A DNA stretch of 64,000 bases from Polymorphobacter_B sp038225475 (GCA_038225475.1 JBBRRA010000007.1:128273-192272); one strand, 5' to 3'. Positions 45,338 to 53,971 are shown, numbered from the stretch's first letter. Program-made: numbers and translations. The notes: a model not told the origin generated them from the letters alone.

Positions 45338-45847
45338 TCAGCGCTTCGAGAACTGGAAGCTCTTGCGCGCCTTTGCCTTGCCGTACTTCTTGCGCTCGAC
45401 GACGCGCGGGTCGCGGGTCAGGAAGCCGGCATGCTTGACGACGGTGCGCAGAGCGGGTTCGAAACGCGTCAGCGCCTGCGAGATGCCATGCTTGACCGCA
45501 CCCGCCTGGCCCGACAGGCCGCCGCCCTTGACGGTGCAGATGACGTCATACTGGTCGCGGCGCTCGGCGACGTCGAACGGCTGGTTGATCACCAGGCGCA
45601 GCGTCGGGCGGGCGAAATATTCGGTCTGGTCGCGACCGTTGACGACGATCTTGCCCGAACCCGGCTTGATCCAGACGCGCGCGATGGCGTTCTTGCGCTT
45701 GCCGGTTGCATAGGCGCGGCCCTGCGCATCGATCTGCTGTTCACGCAGCGGGGCTGCCGAAATGCCGTCGTTGGCGACGGCAAACGCCACCGCATTCGGA
45801 TCCTGAAGCTGGCCCAGATCGGCCAGTGACTGACGATTGTCGTCCAT
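45338..45847 (-). CDS. rpsI: 30S ribosomal protein S9
   Basis: 169 residues. S9 sits in the head of the small subunit with its C-terminal tail reaching the P site. Core sequence GRAYATGKRKNAIARVWIKPGSGKIVVNGR, GGGLSGQAGAVKHGISQAL and the C-terminus ERKKYGKAKARKSFQFSKR are canonical. There is an N-terminal extension of about 40 residues, usual in alphaproteobacteria. Its ATG shares one base with the rplM stop (TAATG). Confidence 0.98.
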   Translation of the reverse strand: MDDNRQSLADLGQLQDPNAVAFAVANDGISAAPLREQQIDAQGRAYATGKRKNAIARVWIKPGSGKIVVNGRDQTEYFARPTLRLVINQPFDVAERRDQYDVICTVKGGGLSGQAGAVKHGISQALTRFEPALRTVVKHAGFLTRDPRVVERKKYGKAKARKSFQFSKR

Positions 45848-46350
45848 TACGCACCCACCTTGCGGTCGGCATTGCCGACACTGTTCTTCGGATTCATTGC
45901 AGCGATATCGAGGACCATCGGGTCCTGCGCGGCGTGCGGATGCTCGGTACCGGCGAAAACGCGCAGGTTGCGCATCTGCTGGCGGCCGAGCGGGCCGCGC
46001 GGCACCATGCGCTCGACGGCCTTTTCGAGCACGCGCTCGGGGAAGCGGCCGCTCAGCACCTTGTCGGCGCGGATTTCCTTGATGCCGCCCGGGTGGCCGG
46101 TGTGGCGATAGTAAATCTTCTGCGATGCCTTGCGCCCGGTGAAGCGGACCTTTTCGGCGTTGATGACGATGACATTGTCACCGCAATCGACGTGCGGCGT
46201 AAAGCTCGGCTTGTGCTTGCCGCGCAGGCGGTTCGCGATGATCGACGCCAGCCGCCCGACCACGAGCCCTTCGGCATCGATCAGCAGCCACTTCTTTTCG
46301 ACGTCGGCGGGCTTCGCCGGCGCGGTGATCCTGGATAATGTCGTCGGCAT
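45847..46350 (-). CDS. rplM: 50S ribosomal protein L13
   Basis: 167 residues. Early-assembly large-subunit protein. Recognised by EKKWLLIDAEGLVVGRLASIIANRLRGKHKPSFTPHVDCGDNV, YYRHTGHPGGIKE and ERMVPRGPLGRQQMRNLRVFAG. First gene of the rplM-rpsI pair, which is conserved in bacteria. A 120-base leader separates it from the DUF2237 gene on the same strand; a possible promoter (TTGCGT, 17 bases, GATATG) can be read there but is weak. Confidence 0.98.
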   Translation of the reverse strand: MPTTLSRITAPAKPADVEKKWLLIDAEGLVVGRLASIIANRLRGKHKPSFTPHVDCGDNVIVINAEKVRFTGRKASQKIYYRHTGHPGGIKEIRADKVLSGRFPERVLEKAVERMVPRGPLGRQQMRNLRVFAGTEHPHAAQDPMVLDIAAMNPKNSVGNADRKVGA

Positions 46351-46472
46351 GTCGCCCTCGGTTCAAACGCAAAACCGGCCAGCGAGCGCTGACCGGGACG
46401 AGCGGCATATCGCGCAAACGGTGGCGCAACGCAAGCAATTTGGCGGGTCAGCGCGACGGTATCCTGATACCG

Positions 46473-46835
46473 TCAAGTTTCCGCTGTAATTGCATGGGCT
46501 TGCAGATGCCCAAGGCGCGTCACCTCGAGCGCTTTGGCATGCGTCGCCTCGAGCAACACGTCGGGCGCAAATCCGGCGGCGCGAGCGTCTTCCCAGCGGG
46601 TCGCGCACAGGCACCAGCGGTCACCGGGCTGGAGCCCCGGAAAGCCGTAACGCGGTTGCGGCGTCGACAGGTCGTTGCCCGCCGCCTTGCTGAACGCGAG
46701 GAACTCCTCGGTCATCACTGCGCAAATCACATGCAGCCCGCGGTCGGCGGCATCGGTGCTGCAGCAGCCGTCGCGCTGCCAGCCTGTCATCGGCGCGGTC
46801 GAACACAGCGCCAGCGGCGTGCCGAGCACATTCAT
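46473..46835 (-). CDS. DUF2237 family protein
   Basis: 120 residues matching DUF2237: MNVLGTPLALCSTAPMTGWQRDGCC, DRGLHVICAVMTEEFLAFSKAAGNDLSTP, FPGLQPGDRWCLCATRWEDARAAG and LEATHAKALEVTRL. Conserved cysteines (CSTAP, GCC, WCLC) are present; function unknown. The ATG overlaps the stop of COX15 (ATGA), so it is made with heme A synthase, a frequent pairing in alphaproteobacteria as far as remembered. Confidence 0.9.
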   Translation of the reverse strand: MNVLGTPLALCSTAPMTGWQRDGCCSTDAADRGLHVICAVMTEEFLAFSKAAGNDLSTPQPRYGFPGLQPGDRWCLCATRWEDARAAGFAPDVLLEATHAKALEVTRLGHLQAHAITAET

Positions 46836-47872
46836 GCGGATTTCCCCTGCACCGACCAGTGCGCCGCAGCGATCGTCGCGCCGAGCAGCAGCGTTGCGAC
46901 CGCCTGATGCGCGGCCGCAATCGCAATCGGCACACCATAGACGATCGTCGCCACGCCGAGCGTGAATTGCAGCAGCACCAGCCCGCCGATCGCAAGCGCG
47001 CGTGCCCCGGCGCCTGCCGAGTACAGCCGCCACGCCACCCAGATCGCGCTTGCCGCCACCGCCCATGCCAGCGTGCGGTGCACGAACTGCACGCTCACCG
47101 GATCGTCGATCAGGCTGGCAAGTCCCGGCGGTACGATCTGCCCGAACATCAGCGGCCAGGTGTCGGAGGCATGCCCGGCGCGCAGCCCGGCGGTGAACGC
47201 TCCCCAGATAATCTGTACTGCGAGCAGCAGCACGAACGGCACGATCCACGCCGTCGGTCGCGGCGCGGCCGTCCGCTGCGGCAAGGTCGCCGGGGTTTCC
47301 CGCCGCAGATCGAGCGCGGTCCACAGGCACCCCGACATCAACACCAGTGCGTTGACGAGGTGCGCCGCTAGCCGCTCGTGCGCGACCGCCGGGACGTTGA
47401 CCAGTCCCGACGCGACCATCCACCAGCCGAGCGCACCCTGCAGCCCGCCCAGCGCCAGCAGCGCGGTCAGCCGCACGCCATAGCCCTTCGGAATCCAGCG
47501 CAGCGCGGCAAACACCGCCAGCGGCAGCACAAAGACAAAACTGAACGACATCGCGATCAGCCGGTGCAGCCACTCCCAGAAAAAGATGCCCTTGAACGCG
47601 TCGAGCGTCATCCCGGCGTTGACCAGCCGACCCTGCGGACTGGCGCGGTAGCCGGCGAACATATCCTGCCACTCGGCGCTATTGAGCGGCGGCACGACGC
47701 CGCCGATCGGGTTCCAGTGGACGATCGACAGCCCCGACTCGGTCAGCCGCGTAATCCCGCCGACCACGACCATCGCGAACACCAGGCCAGCGACCGCAAA
47801 CAGCCATGCCGCGAGCGCGCGCGGCCGGGCGCGATCGGTGAAAACCGGAAACGAAAGGGCTTGCGTTGCCAT
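46832..47872 (-). CDS. ctaA: Heme A synthase (COX15/CtaA)
   Basis: 346 residues with eight predicted membrane helices. Oxidises the C8 methyl of heme O to make heme A for aa3-type cytochrome oxidase. Type-2 COX15 marks: VVVGGITRLTESGLSIVHWNPIGG, FKGIFFWEWLHRLIAMSFSF (heme His), GALGWWMVASGL, AHERLAAHLVNALVL and VQFVHRTLAWAVA, AAHQAVATLLLG. ATG 47872 (MATQALSFPVF) fits homologues; 27 more codons are open upstream. Confidence 0.94.
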   Translation of the reverse strand: MATQALSFPVFTDRARPRALAAWLFAVAGLVFAMVVVGGITRLTESGLSIVHWNPIGGVVPPLNSAEWQDMFAGYRASPQGRLVNAGMTLDAFKGIFFWEWLHRLIAMSFSFVFVLPLAVFAALRWIPKGYGVRLTALLALGGLQGALGWWMVASGLVNVPAVAHERLAAHLVNALVLMSGCLWTALDLRRETPATLPQRTAAPRPTAWIVPFVLLLAVQIIWGAFTAGLRAGHASDTWPLMFGQIVPPGLASLIDDPVSVQFVHRTLAWAVAASAIWVAWRLYSAGAGARALAIGGLVLLQFTLGVATIVYGVPIAIAAAHQAVATLLLGATIAAAHWSVQGKSA

Positions 47873-47946
47873 GCGCCGCGATATGCGCCCGTGCAGCGGC
47901 CGCGCCAAGGGGGAAGGGTGTCGCGGTCGATCGGGCGCTTCGCAGC

Positions 47947-47975
47947 TTGACAAAATGTACCGTACCGGATAATAA
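47947..47975 (+). promoter_or_regulatory. Orphan promoter-like sequence on the plus strand
   Basis: A perfect TTGACA (47947-47952), 17 bases, then TAATAA (47970-47975). It points towards the 3' end of dgkA, which is on the other strand, so no coding gene lies downstream. GTACCGTACC repeats fill the spacer. It could drive a small RNA or be chance; the -10 is poor. Confidence 0.3.
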
Positions 47976-48073
47976 ACGCGATCGTCGGCGGAACGGAAGC
48001 GCGGTCGCGATAACCGGCGAAGTGGCAGTCGAAAAACGGTTTTCCCTTCGGGGCGCGAGTAAAGTTAGGGGGT

Positions 48074-48454
48074 TTAGCCGGTGATCGAGGCGAGCCAGTC
48101 GATCGCCCGGCTGTCGAGCAGCATCGCGGCTGCGGTCACCAGCGCGGCCACGCTGGCGACCAGCACTGCGCCCGCGACCATGTCCTTGATGATCTTGACC
48201 TCGGGGTGAAGCTGCGGATGCAGCAGGTCGATGACGCCCTCGATCGCCGAATTGATCAGTTCGAGCGCCAGCACCAGCGCGACGGTCACGGTCACAAGCG
48301 CCCACCACAGCGGGGCCGGGCGCAGGATCAGCAGCGCGGCGGCGGCAAGCGCTGCAAAGACGCAGTGTGTCCGCAGGCTTTTCTCGCGCCGCCAGCCCGC
48401 CGCGATCCCGGCGGCGGCAAAGCCCAACCGCTCGCGGAACGGCCGGTTTTTCAC
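48074..48454 (-). CDS. dgkA: Diacylglycerol kinase (DgkA)
   Basis: 126 residues, three transmembrane helices. Phosphorylates diacylglycerol from membrane-lipid turnover. Starts AVKNRPFRERLGFAAAGIAAGW, carries ALELINSAIEGVIDLLHP (active-site Glu) and EVKIIKDMVAGAVLVAS with the catalytic Asp/Lys region, at the normal family length. GTG 48454 is chosen over longer in-frame options because a GGGA lies upstream and length fits. Divergent from the Fur-family gene across a region with an inverted repeat. Confidence 0.9.
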   Translation of the reverse strand: MKNRPFRERLGFAAAGIAAGWRREKSLRTHCVFAALAAAALLILRPAPLWWALVTVTVALVLALELINSAIEGVIDLLHPQLHPEVKIIKDMVAGAVLVASVAALVTAAAMLLDSRAIDWLASITG

Positions 48455-48482
48455 AGCGATGTCCCGGTTTTCAGCGCTTGTG

Positions 48483-48508
48483 CGACGACATGTAACATCA
48501 TATCGTCG
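48483..48508. promoter_or_regulatory. Inverted repeat between dgkA and the Fur-family gene
   Basis: CGACGACATG, six bases (TAACAT), CATATCGTCG: 10-bp arms with one mismatch. It lies 29 bases before the regulator's ATG, within the divergent promoter region. The central ATGTAACATCAT is AT-rich like Fur/Zur sites, so autoregulation is a fair guess. Confidence 0.5.
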
Positions 48509-48536
48509 AGCTGTTCGAGGGGAGCGGGGAAACAAT

Positions 48537-49013
48537 ATGGCATCGATGCGTCCACATGATCATCGCCACCGGACCGGCGATGCATTGGTCGTCGCCGCGC
48601 AGGCGACGCTCGTCAAGCGCGGCGAGCAATGGACCGCCATGCGCGCCGCGGTGTTCGACGCGTTGACCGGGTTCGATCAGCCCGCCAGCGCCTATGCCGT
48701 CACCGATGTCGTGTCGACCGCGCTCGGGCGGCGGATCGCGGCGAACAGCATCTACCGCATTCTCGACCTGTTCGTCGCCAGCAATGTCGCGCTCCGGGTC
48801 GAGAGCCGCAACGCCTATCTCGCCAACGCGCACCCCGAATGCCAGCACGACTGCATCTTCCTCGTCTGCGATGTCTGCGGCCGGGCGACGCACATCGACG
48901 ACGACGGTGTCGCTGCAACGGTTCGGGCCACCGCAACGCAGGCCGGGTTCAAGGCGCTGCGCCCGGTCATCGAGGTGCGTGGCAAATGCGCCACCTGCGT
49001 CCGGATAGTGTAG
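48537..49013 (+). CDS. Fur-family metalloregulator, probably Zur-like
   Basis: 158 residues. Winged helix (about 25-95: LVKRGEQWTAMRAAVFDALTG, RRIAANSIYRILDLFVASNVALRVESRNAYL) then a metal-binding dimerisation domain with HPECQHDCIFLVCDVCGRATHID and a C-terminal GKCATC. Two CxxC motifs form the structural zinc site. The cysteine-rich HDCIFLVC context and absence of the usual Fur HHHDH string favour Zur over Fur. SD GGAGCGGGGA is strong. Metal identity needs experiment. Confidence 0.85.
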   Translation: MASMRPHDHRHRTGDALVVAAQATLVKRGEQWTAMRAAVFDALTGFDQPASAYAVTDVVSTALGRRIAANSIYRILDLFVASNVALRVESRNAYLANAHPECQHDCIFLVCDVCGRATHIDDDGVAATVRATATQAGFKALRPVIEVRGKCATCVRIV

Positions 49014-49097
49014 CGCAAACTGTCCGCCGGTAATCGACAAGCGCGCCGCCGTTCGCTACCGTCGGCGTTGGTTAATAATAACAGACAGGTCCGTTTG

Positions 49098-51026
49098 GTG
49101 ACGCAACGCCCCGCCACGCCGCTGCTTGATACGGTCAATATTCCCGCCGACTTGCGCCTGCTGGCGCATGCCGACCTCCGCCAGGTCGCCGACGAACTGC
49201 GCGCCGAGCTCATCGACGCGGTCAGCACGACCGGTGGCCATCTCGGTGCCGGACTCGGCGTCGTCGAGTTGTCGGTGGCGCTGCACTATGTCTTCAACAC
49301 GCCTGAGGACCGGCTGATCTGGGATGTCGGCCATCAGGCCTATCCGCACAAGATCCTGACCGGACGGCGCGACCGCATCCGCACGCTGCGCAGTCCCGGC
49401 GGGTTGTCGGGCTTCACCCGCCGCACCGAAAGCGAATACGACCCGTTCGGCGCGGCGCACAGCTCGACGTCGATCTCGGCGGCGCTGGGCTTTGCTGTCG
49501 CGAACAAGCTCGCCGGCACGCCGGGCAAGGCAATCGCGGTCATCGGCGACGGCGCGATGTCGGCAGGCATGGCGTATGAGGCGATGAACAACGCGCAGGC
49601 CGCGGGCAACCGGCTGGTGGTGATCTTGAACGACAACGACATGTCGATCGCCCCGCCGGTCGGCGCCTTGTCGGCATATCTCGCACGGATCTATTCGTCG
49701 CGGCCGTTCCTCGAACTGCGCGACGCGGTCAAGCAGATGGCCAAGCGCACCTTCGGCCCGAACATGCAGCGCACCGCCAAGCGCGCCGAGGAATATTTCC
49801 GCACGCTCGCGACCGGCGGCACGCTGTTCGAGGAGCTGGGCTTTTACTATGTCGGGCCGATCGACGGGCATAATCTCGAACATCTCGTGCCGGTGCTCGA
49901 AAATGTTCGCGACGCTGCCGAAGGCCCGATCCTCGTCCATGTCGTGACGCAAAAGGGCAAGGGCTATGCGCCCGCCGAGGCCGCCCCCGACAAATATCAC
50001 GGCGTCCAGAAGTTCGACGTGGTGACGGGCACGCAGGTCAAGGCAAAGCCCGGCGCGCCGCAATATCAGAACGTCTTTGCGCAGGCGCTGGTCGTCGAGG
50101 CGGCGCGCGACGACAAGATCGTGGCGATCACCGCAGCGATGCCGTCGGGCACCGGGCTCGACAAGTTCGAAAAAGCCTATCCCGACCGGGTGTTCGACGT
50201 CGGCATTGCCGAGCAGCACGCCGTGACGTTCGCTGCCGGGCTTGCCGCGCAGGGCTACCGGCCGTTTGCGGCGATCTATTCGACCTTCCTGCAGCGCGCC
50301 TATGACCAGGTCGTCCACGATGTGGCGATCCAGAACCTGCCGGTGCGCTTTGCTATCGACCGCGCCGGACTGGTCGGTGCCGACGGCGCGACGCATGCCG
50401 GATCGTTCGACGTCACCTATCTTTCGACGCTGCCCAATTTTGTCGTGATGGCGGCCGCCGACGAAGCCGAACTGAGCGACATGGTGCACACCATGGCGCT
50501 CTACGACGCCGGCCCGAGCGCGGTGCGCTATCCGCGCGGCGAGGGCACCGGCGTGGCGATCCCCGAACAGCGCACGCAGCTTGAAATCGGCAAGGGGCGG
50601 ATTGTCCGCGAAGGCAAGACGGTGGCGATCCTGTCGCTCGGCTGCCGGCTTGGCGAAGCGCTGCTTGCGGCAGATGATCTCGACGCGCGCGGGCTGTCGA
50701 CCACTGTTGCCGACCTGCGCTTCGCGAAGCCGCTCGACCACGCTATGATCCGCAAGCTCGCGCTCAGCCACGATGTGCTGGTGACGATCGAAGAGGGCGC
50801 GATCGGCGGCTTTGGCGCGCATGTCCTGACGTGGCTGAGCGACGAAGGCCTGACCGACAATGGTCTCAAGGTCCGCACGATGCGGCTGCCCGATTTCTTC
50901 CAAGAGCATGACGGTCCGGTTGCGCAATATGCAACCGCCGGCCTCGACAGTGCGCACATTGTGGCCACCGTACTGAGCGCGCTGCAGCATAACAGCGTCG
51001 GGCTGGTCGAAGGCGCGCGAGCGTAG
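49098..51026 (+). CDS. dxs: 1-Deoxy-D-xylulose-5-phosphate synthase
   Basis: 642 residues. ThDP enzyme starting the MEP isoprenoid pathway by joining pyruvate and glyceraldehyde-3-phosphate. Motifs: TTGGHLGAGLGVVELSVALHYVF, WDVGHQAYPHKILTGRRD, GDGAMSAGMAYEAMNNA with the ThDP signature ending in NDNDMSIAPPVGAL, the catalytic DVGIAEQHAVTFAAGLA, and GLVGADGATHAGSFD. GTG 49098 (MTQRPATPLLDTV) is the best start with AGGT before it; TTG at 49068 in frame is unlikely. Confidence 0.96.
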   Translation: MTQRPATPLLDTVNIPADLRLLAHADLRQVADELRAELIDAVSTTGGHLGAGLGVVELSVALHYVFNTPEDRLIWDVGHQAYPHKILTGRRDRIRTLRSPGGLSGFTRRTESEYDPFGAAHSSTSISAALGFAVANKLAGTPGKAIAVIGDGAMSAGMAYEAMNNAQAAGNRLVVILNDNDMSIAPPVGALSAYLARIYSSRPFLELRDAVKQMAKRTFGPNMQRTAKRAEEYFRTLATGGTLFEELGFYYVGPIDGHNLEHLVPVLENVRDAAEGPILVHVVTQKGKGYAPAEAAPDKYHGVQKFDVVTGTQVKAKPGAPQYQNVFAQALVVEAARDDKIVAITAAMPSGTGLDKFEKAYPDRVFDVGIAEQHAVTFAAGLAAQGYRPFAAIYSTFLQRAYDQVVHDVAIQNLPVRFAIDRAGLVGADGATHAGSFDVTYLSTLPNFVVMAAADEAELSDMVHTMALYDAGPSAVRYPRGEGTGVAIPEQRTQLEIGKGRIVREGKTVAILSLGCRLGEALLAADDLDARGLSTTVADLRFAKPLDHAMIRKLALSHDVLVTIEEGAIGGFGAHVLTWLSDEGLTDNGLKVRTMRLPDFFQEHDGPVAQYATAGLDSAHIVATVLSALQHNSVGLVEGARA

Positions 51027-51045
51027 GGCGCGCGGTCGCGGCCCG

Positions 51046-51795
51046 GTGGCCAAGACCCGCGCCGATCAGCGGCTCGTCGAGCTGGGTCTCGCCGAATCGC
51101 GGTCGCGGGCGCAGGCGCTGATCCTCGCCGGTCTCGTCTATGCCGGTGACCGGCGCGTCGACAAAGCTGGTCAGGCGCTCGCCGACGATATCGTGCTGAC
51201 GCTCAGGGGCCGCGATCATCCATGGGTGTCGCGGGGCGGCGTCAAGCTGGCGCACGGGCTCGACCATTTCGGCTGGGACGTCGTGGGCGTGACCGCGATC
51301 GATGTCGGGTCGTCGACGGGTGGGTTCACCGACGTGCTGCTGACGCGCGGGGCGGACCGTGTCTATGCCGTCGATAGCGGGACGAACCAGCTGGCGTGGC
51401 GTCTGCGCGAAGACCCGCGCGTGGTGGTGCTCGAGCAGACAAACGCGCGCTATGTGACCGATGCGCAAATCCCCGAGGCGATTGGCCTGATTGTCTGCGA
51501 CGCCAGCTTCATCGGTCTGGCAAAGGTGCTCGCGCGGCCGATCGAGTTCGCCGGTCCGGCGGCGCGGCTGTTGGCGTTGATCAAACCCCAGTTCGAGGCC
51601 GGGCCGGCCGAAGTCGGAAAGGGCGGGGTGGTGCGTGATCCCGCCATTCACGTCCGGGTTTGTGCCGACGTTTCGGCTTGGCTCGGTGCGCAGCCGGGAT
51701 GGCGGGTGGTGGGCGTTGAACCGAGTCCCATCACCGGCCCCGAGGGAAATGTAGAGTTCCTTATCGCTGCCGAGCGAACCGACGGGGCGGCCTAG
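51046..51795 (+). CDS. tlyA: TlyA family rRNA (cytidine-2'-O)-methyltransferase
   Basis: 249 residues. N-terminal S4 RNA-binding domain (RADQRLVELGLAESRSRAQALILAGLVYAGDRRV) and a FtsJ-like methyltransferase domain with VTAIDVGSSTGGFTDVLLTRGA, YAVDSGTNQLAWRL, IVCDASFIGLAKVL and LIKPQFEAGPAEVGKGGVVRDP. TlyA-type enzymes 2'-O-methylate cytidines in rRNA; the old hemolysin name is misleading. GTG start with short spacing after dxs (19 bases), suggesting one transcript. Confidence 0.93.
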   Translation: MAKTRADQRLVELGLAESRSRAQALILAGLVYAGDRRVDKAGQALADDIVLTLRGRDHPWVSRGGVKLAHGLDHFGWDVVGVTAIDVGSSTGGFTDVLLTRGADRVYAVDSGTNQLAWRLREDPRVVVLEQTNARYVTDAQIPEAIGLIVCDASFIGLAKVLARPIEFAGPAARLLALIKPQFEAGPAEVGKGGVVRDPAIHVRVCADVSAWLGAQPGWRVVGVEPSPITGPEGNVEFLIAAERTDGAA

Positions 51796-51832
51796 TTTGC
51801 ACACGACGCCCATCGTCGCTACATCCCGCGGC

Positions 51833-52336
51833 ATGACTTTCGCTCCTCTTGACCGAGCTTCGGCGCTTCGTGCCGGAATCATTCTTGTGCCGCTGCTCCA
51901 GCTCGTCGGCGGCGGTCTCGCCCGCTATTCGGGAGCGATTGGTCAAAACCCCTGGTTTCAGGCGCTGACGCTGCCGGCGTGGCAGCCGCCCGGCGCGGTA
52001 TTCGGCATCGCGTGGACGATACTCTACGTGCTGCTCGCGGTCGCCGCGGCGCTGATCTGGGGTCACCGGCGCGCTGCAGGGCGCACCGCGGCATTGGCGC
52101 TGTGGGCGCTGCAGATGGTGCTTAACTGGGGCTGGTCACCGCTGTTCTTCACGGCGCATCAGGTGCTGGCATCGACGATCCTGATCGCGGTTATCCTGAT
52201 CGTGTCGATTGCGACGACATTTGCATTTGCGCGCATCAGTCGCGTCGCACCTTGGTTGATGCTGCCGTATCTCGTGTGGCTGTCGTTCGCATTGGTGCTC
52301 AATTTCAGTCTTTGGCAGCTTAATCCGGGAGTTTGA
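51833..52336 (+). CDS. tspO: TspO/MBR family tryptophan-rich sensory protein
   Basis: 167 residues, five transmembrane helices. TspO binds porphyrins and sterol-like ligands in the membrane. Family marks: WFQALTLPAWQPPGAVFGIAWTILYVLLAVAAALIW, ALQMVLNWGWSPLFFTAHQVLAS and LPYLVWLSFALVLNFSLWQLNP. The start is uncertain: ATG 51833 gives the normal length but no SD; TTG 51797 has GGGGCGG upstream. It directly follows tlyA and precedes the UbiK-like gene by one base. Confidence 0.9.
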   Translation: MTFAPLDRASALRAGIILVPLLQLVGGGLARYSGAIGQNPWFQALTLPAWQPPGAVFGIAWTILYVLLAVAAALIWGHRRAAGRTAALALWALQMVLNWGWSPLFFTAHQVLASTILIAVILIVSIATTFAFARISRVAPWLMLPYLVWLSFALVLNFSLWQLNPGV

Positions 52337-52337
52337 A

Positions 52338-52604
52338 ATGCAGTCGGAAAACAAGATTTTCGAGGATATTTCCAAAGTCGCCACCGCTGCAATGGGAACG
52401 ATGGCGGGCGTCGGCCGCGAAGTCGAAACCATGGTGCGAGCCCGCGTGCGCGAACTCGTCGGTGGAATGGACATGGTCGAGCGCGAGGAGTTCGAGGCGG
52501 TGAAAGCAATGGCGGCAAACGCCCGTGCCGAAGTCGACGCGCTCAAAGCCGAAATCGAAGCCCTCAAGGCCAAGAAGCCCAAGGGAAGCGGTCCCGTTGC
52601 ATAG
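52338..52604 (+). CDS. ubiK: UbiK-like accessory factor (BMFP family)
   Basis: 88 residues of the BMFP/UbiK family, membrane-associated coiled-coil proteins that assist late ubiquinone hydroxylation complexes. Amphipathic N-terminal part (IFEDISKVATAAMGTMAGVGREVE), then a coiled coil (MDMVEREEFEAVKAMAANARAEVDALKAEIEALKA) and a short basic tail. Begins one base after tspO. A COQ9-like gene 1.4 kb downstream strengthens the ubiquinone link. Confidence 0.85.
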   Translation: MQSENKIFEDISKVATAAMGTMAGVGREVETMVRARVRELVGGMDMVEREEFEAVKAMAANARAEVDALKAEIEALKAKKPKGSGPVA

Positions 52605-52700
52605 TTATACACAAGATTTGGTGGTTACAGCGAGTCGCGCCATTGCATCGGCTTCATCGCTAGGGCAGCATCCAAAGGTGCTGATCGGGGGACAGGCTGA

Positions 52701-53219
52701 ATGACCCAACTCGATATTGATTTTCAGCCGGCGCCTGCCGCGCCGATTGACATGCTGGAACATTATTTCAACACGCATGGCTGGGCGTTCGAGCGTACTG
52801 GCGATGAAGAAATAACTGCGAGCGCCGCCGGCAGCTGGGCCAACTATCAGCTTCGTGCACTGTGGCGCGAGGACGAGCGTGTGCTGCAGTTTATCGCTAT
52901 GCCCGATATTCGCGTTCCTGAGGCAAAGCGGATGGCAATGTACGAGACAATCGGTCTCATCAACGAACAATTGTGGATCGGTCACTTCGAGATGTGGGCA
53001 GCCGACGGCACGTTGCTGTTCCGTCATGCGACACTGCTCGACAGCGATGATGAAGACGAGGAGATCGACCTGACCCTCGGGCAGGCCGAAATGCTTGTCG
53101 ACGCTGCAATTGATGAATGTGAGCGTTTCTATCCGGTGTTTCAGTTTGTCTTATGGGCCGGCAAATCGCCGTCGGAGGCAATCGAGGCGGCTTTGCTCGA
53201 TACCGTCGGCGAAGCGTGA
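52701..53219 (+). CDS. YbjN domain-containing protein
   Basis: 172 residues. Type III secretion chaperone-like YbjN fold: PIDMLEHYFNTHGWAFERTGDEEITASAAGSWANYQLRALWRED and a final helix ECERFYPVFQFVLWAGKSPSEAIEAALLDTVGEA. The DSDDEDEEIDLTL acidic loop is typical of alphaproteobacterial members. Precise role unknown. Its stop overlaps the GTG start of proC by four bases, a common arrangement in sphingomonads as far as remembered. Confidence 0.88.
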   Translation: MTQLDIDFQPAPAAPIDMLEHYFNTHGWAFERTGDEEITASAAGSWANYQLRALWREDERVLQFIAMPDIRVPEAKRMAMYETIGLINEQLWIGHFEMWAADGTLLFRHATLLDSDDEDEEIDLTLGQAEMLVDAAIDECERFYPVFQFVLWAGKSPSEAIEAALLDTVGEA

Positions 53220-53953
53220 GCCAACCGTTGGGCAGCGTTTGGCTGCTCGGCTGCGGGAACATGGGCGGTGCGTTGCGCGCCCGCTGGGACGCTGCGGGCA
53301 TCGCCGTCACTGTGATCGATCCGGCATTCCCGAAGTCCGTCATGCCATCGGGACAGCCGGACGTGCTGGTGCTCGCAGTCAAACCGCAAATCTGGCGCGA
53401 TGCGGTAGCGAGTGTCCGCTCGGCAAAATTGGTCCTGTCGGTCATGGCCGGAGTGCCTTGCGCGGCGTTGGCGGCACAGTTTCCGGATACGCCGATCATT
53501 CGGACGATGCCCAATACACCGGCTCGATTGGGTCTTGGCATCACGGCGCTTTATGGGCTTGCTGCGACGCCTGGTGACCGTGCGACTGCCGAAATCTTGA
53601 TGCGCGCAGCAGGGGCGTGCGTCTGGCTCGACCGGGAAGGCGACTTTGACGCGGTGACCGCGCTATCTGGTTCGGGGCCAGCCTATCTATTTGCCTTTGT
53701 CGAGGCGTTGGCTGCGGCCGGCGTCGCTGCCGGTTTGACACCACGACTGAGTGAGGAGCTAGCACTTCACACTGTCATCGGTGCCACGGCGCTTGCTGCG
53801 GAACCGGGTTCCGTGCCTGCAGATCTTCGCGCTGCGGTAACGAGCCCGGGAGGGACCACCGCTGCAGGGCTCGCCGTCCTTCAGGCTGAGCTACCAAAAC
53901 TGCTGTGCGCAACCGTCGCAGCTGCGCAAACGCGCTCGCGTCAACTGGGCTAA
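53216..53953 (+). CDS. proC: Pyrroline-5-carboxylate reductase
   Basis: 245 residues, slightly shorter than the usual 265-275. Last step of proline synthesis. VWLLGCGNMGGALRARWDAAGI is the dinucleotide loop, LVLAVKPQIWRDA and RTMPNTPARLGLGITALY follow, and TALSGSGPAYLFAFVEALAAAGVAAGL with VTSPGGTTAAGLAVLQ is the ProC signature. GTG 53216 is used, overlapping the YbjN stop; the longer frame upstream is inside ybjN. Confidence 0.94.
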   Translation: MSQPLGSVWLLGCGNMGGALRARWDAAGIAVTVIDPAFPKSVMPSGQPDVLVLAVKPQIWRDAVASVRSAKLVLSVMAGVPCAALAAQFPDTPIIRTMPNTPARLGLGITALYGLAATPGDRATAEILMRAAGACVWLDREGDFDAVTALSGSGPAYLFAFVEALAAAGVAAGLTPRLSEELALHTVIGATALAAEPGSVPADLRAAVTSPGGTTAAGLAVLQAELPKLLCATVAAAQTRSRQLG

Positions 53954-53971
53954 CCGCGGTATCCTCGCCAA

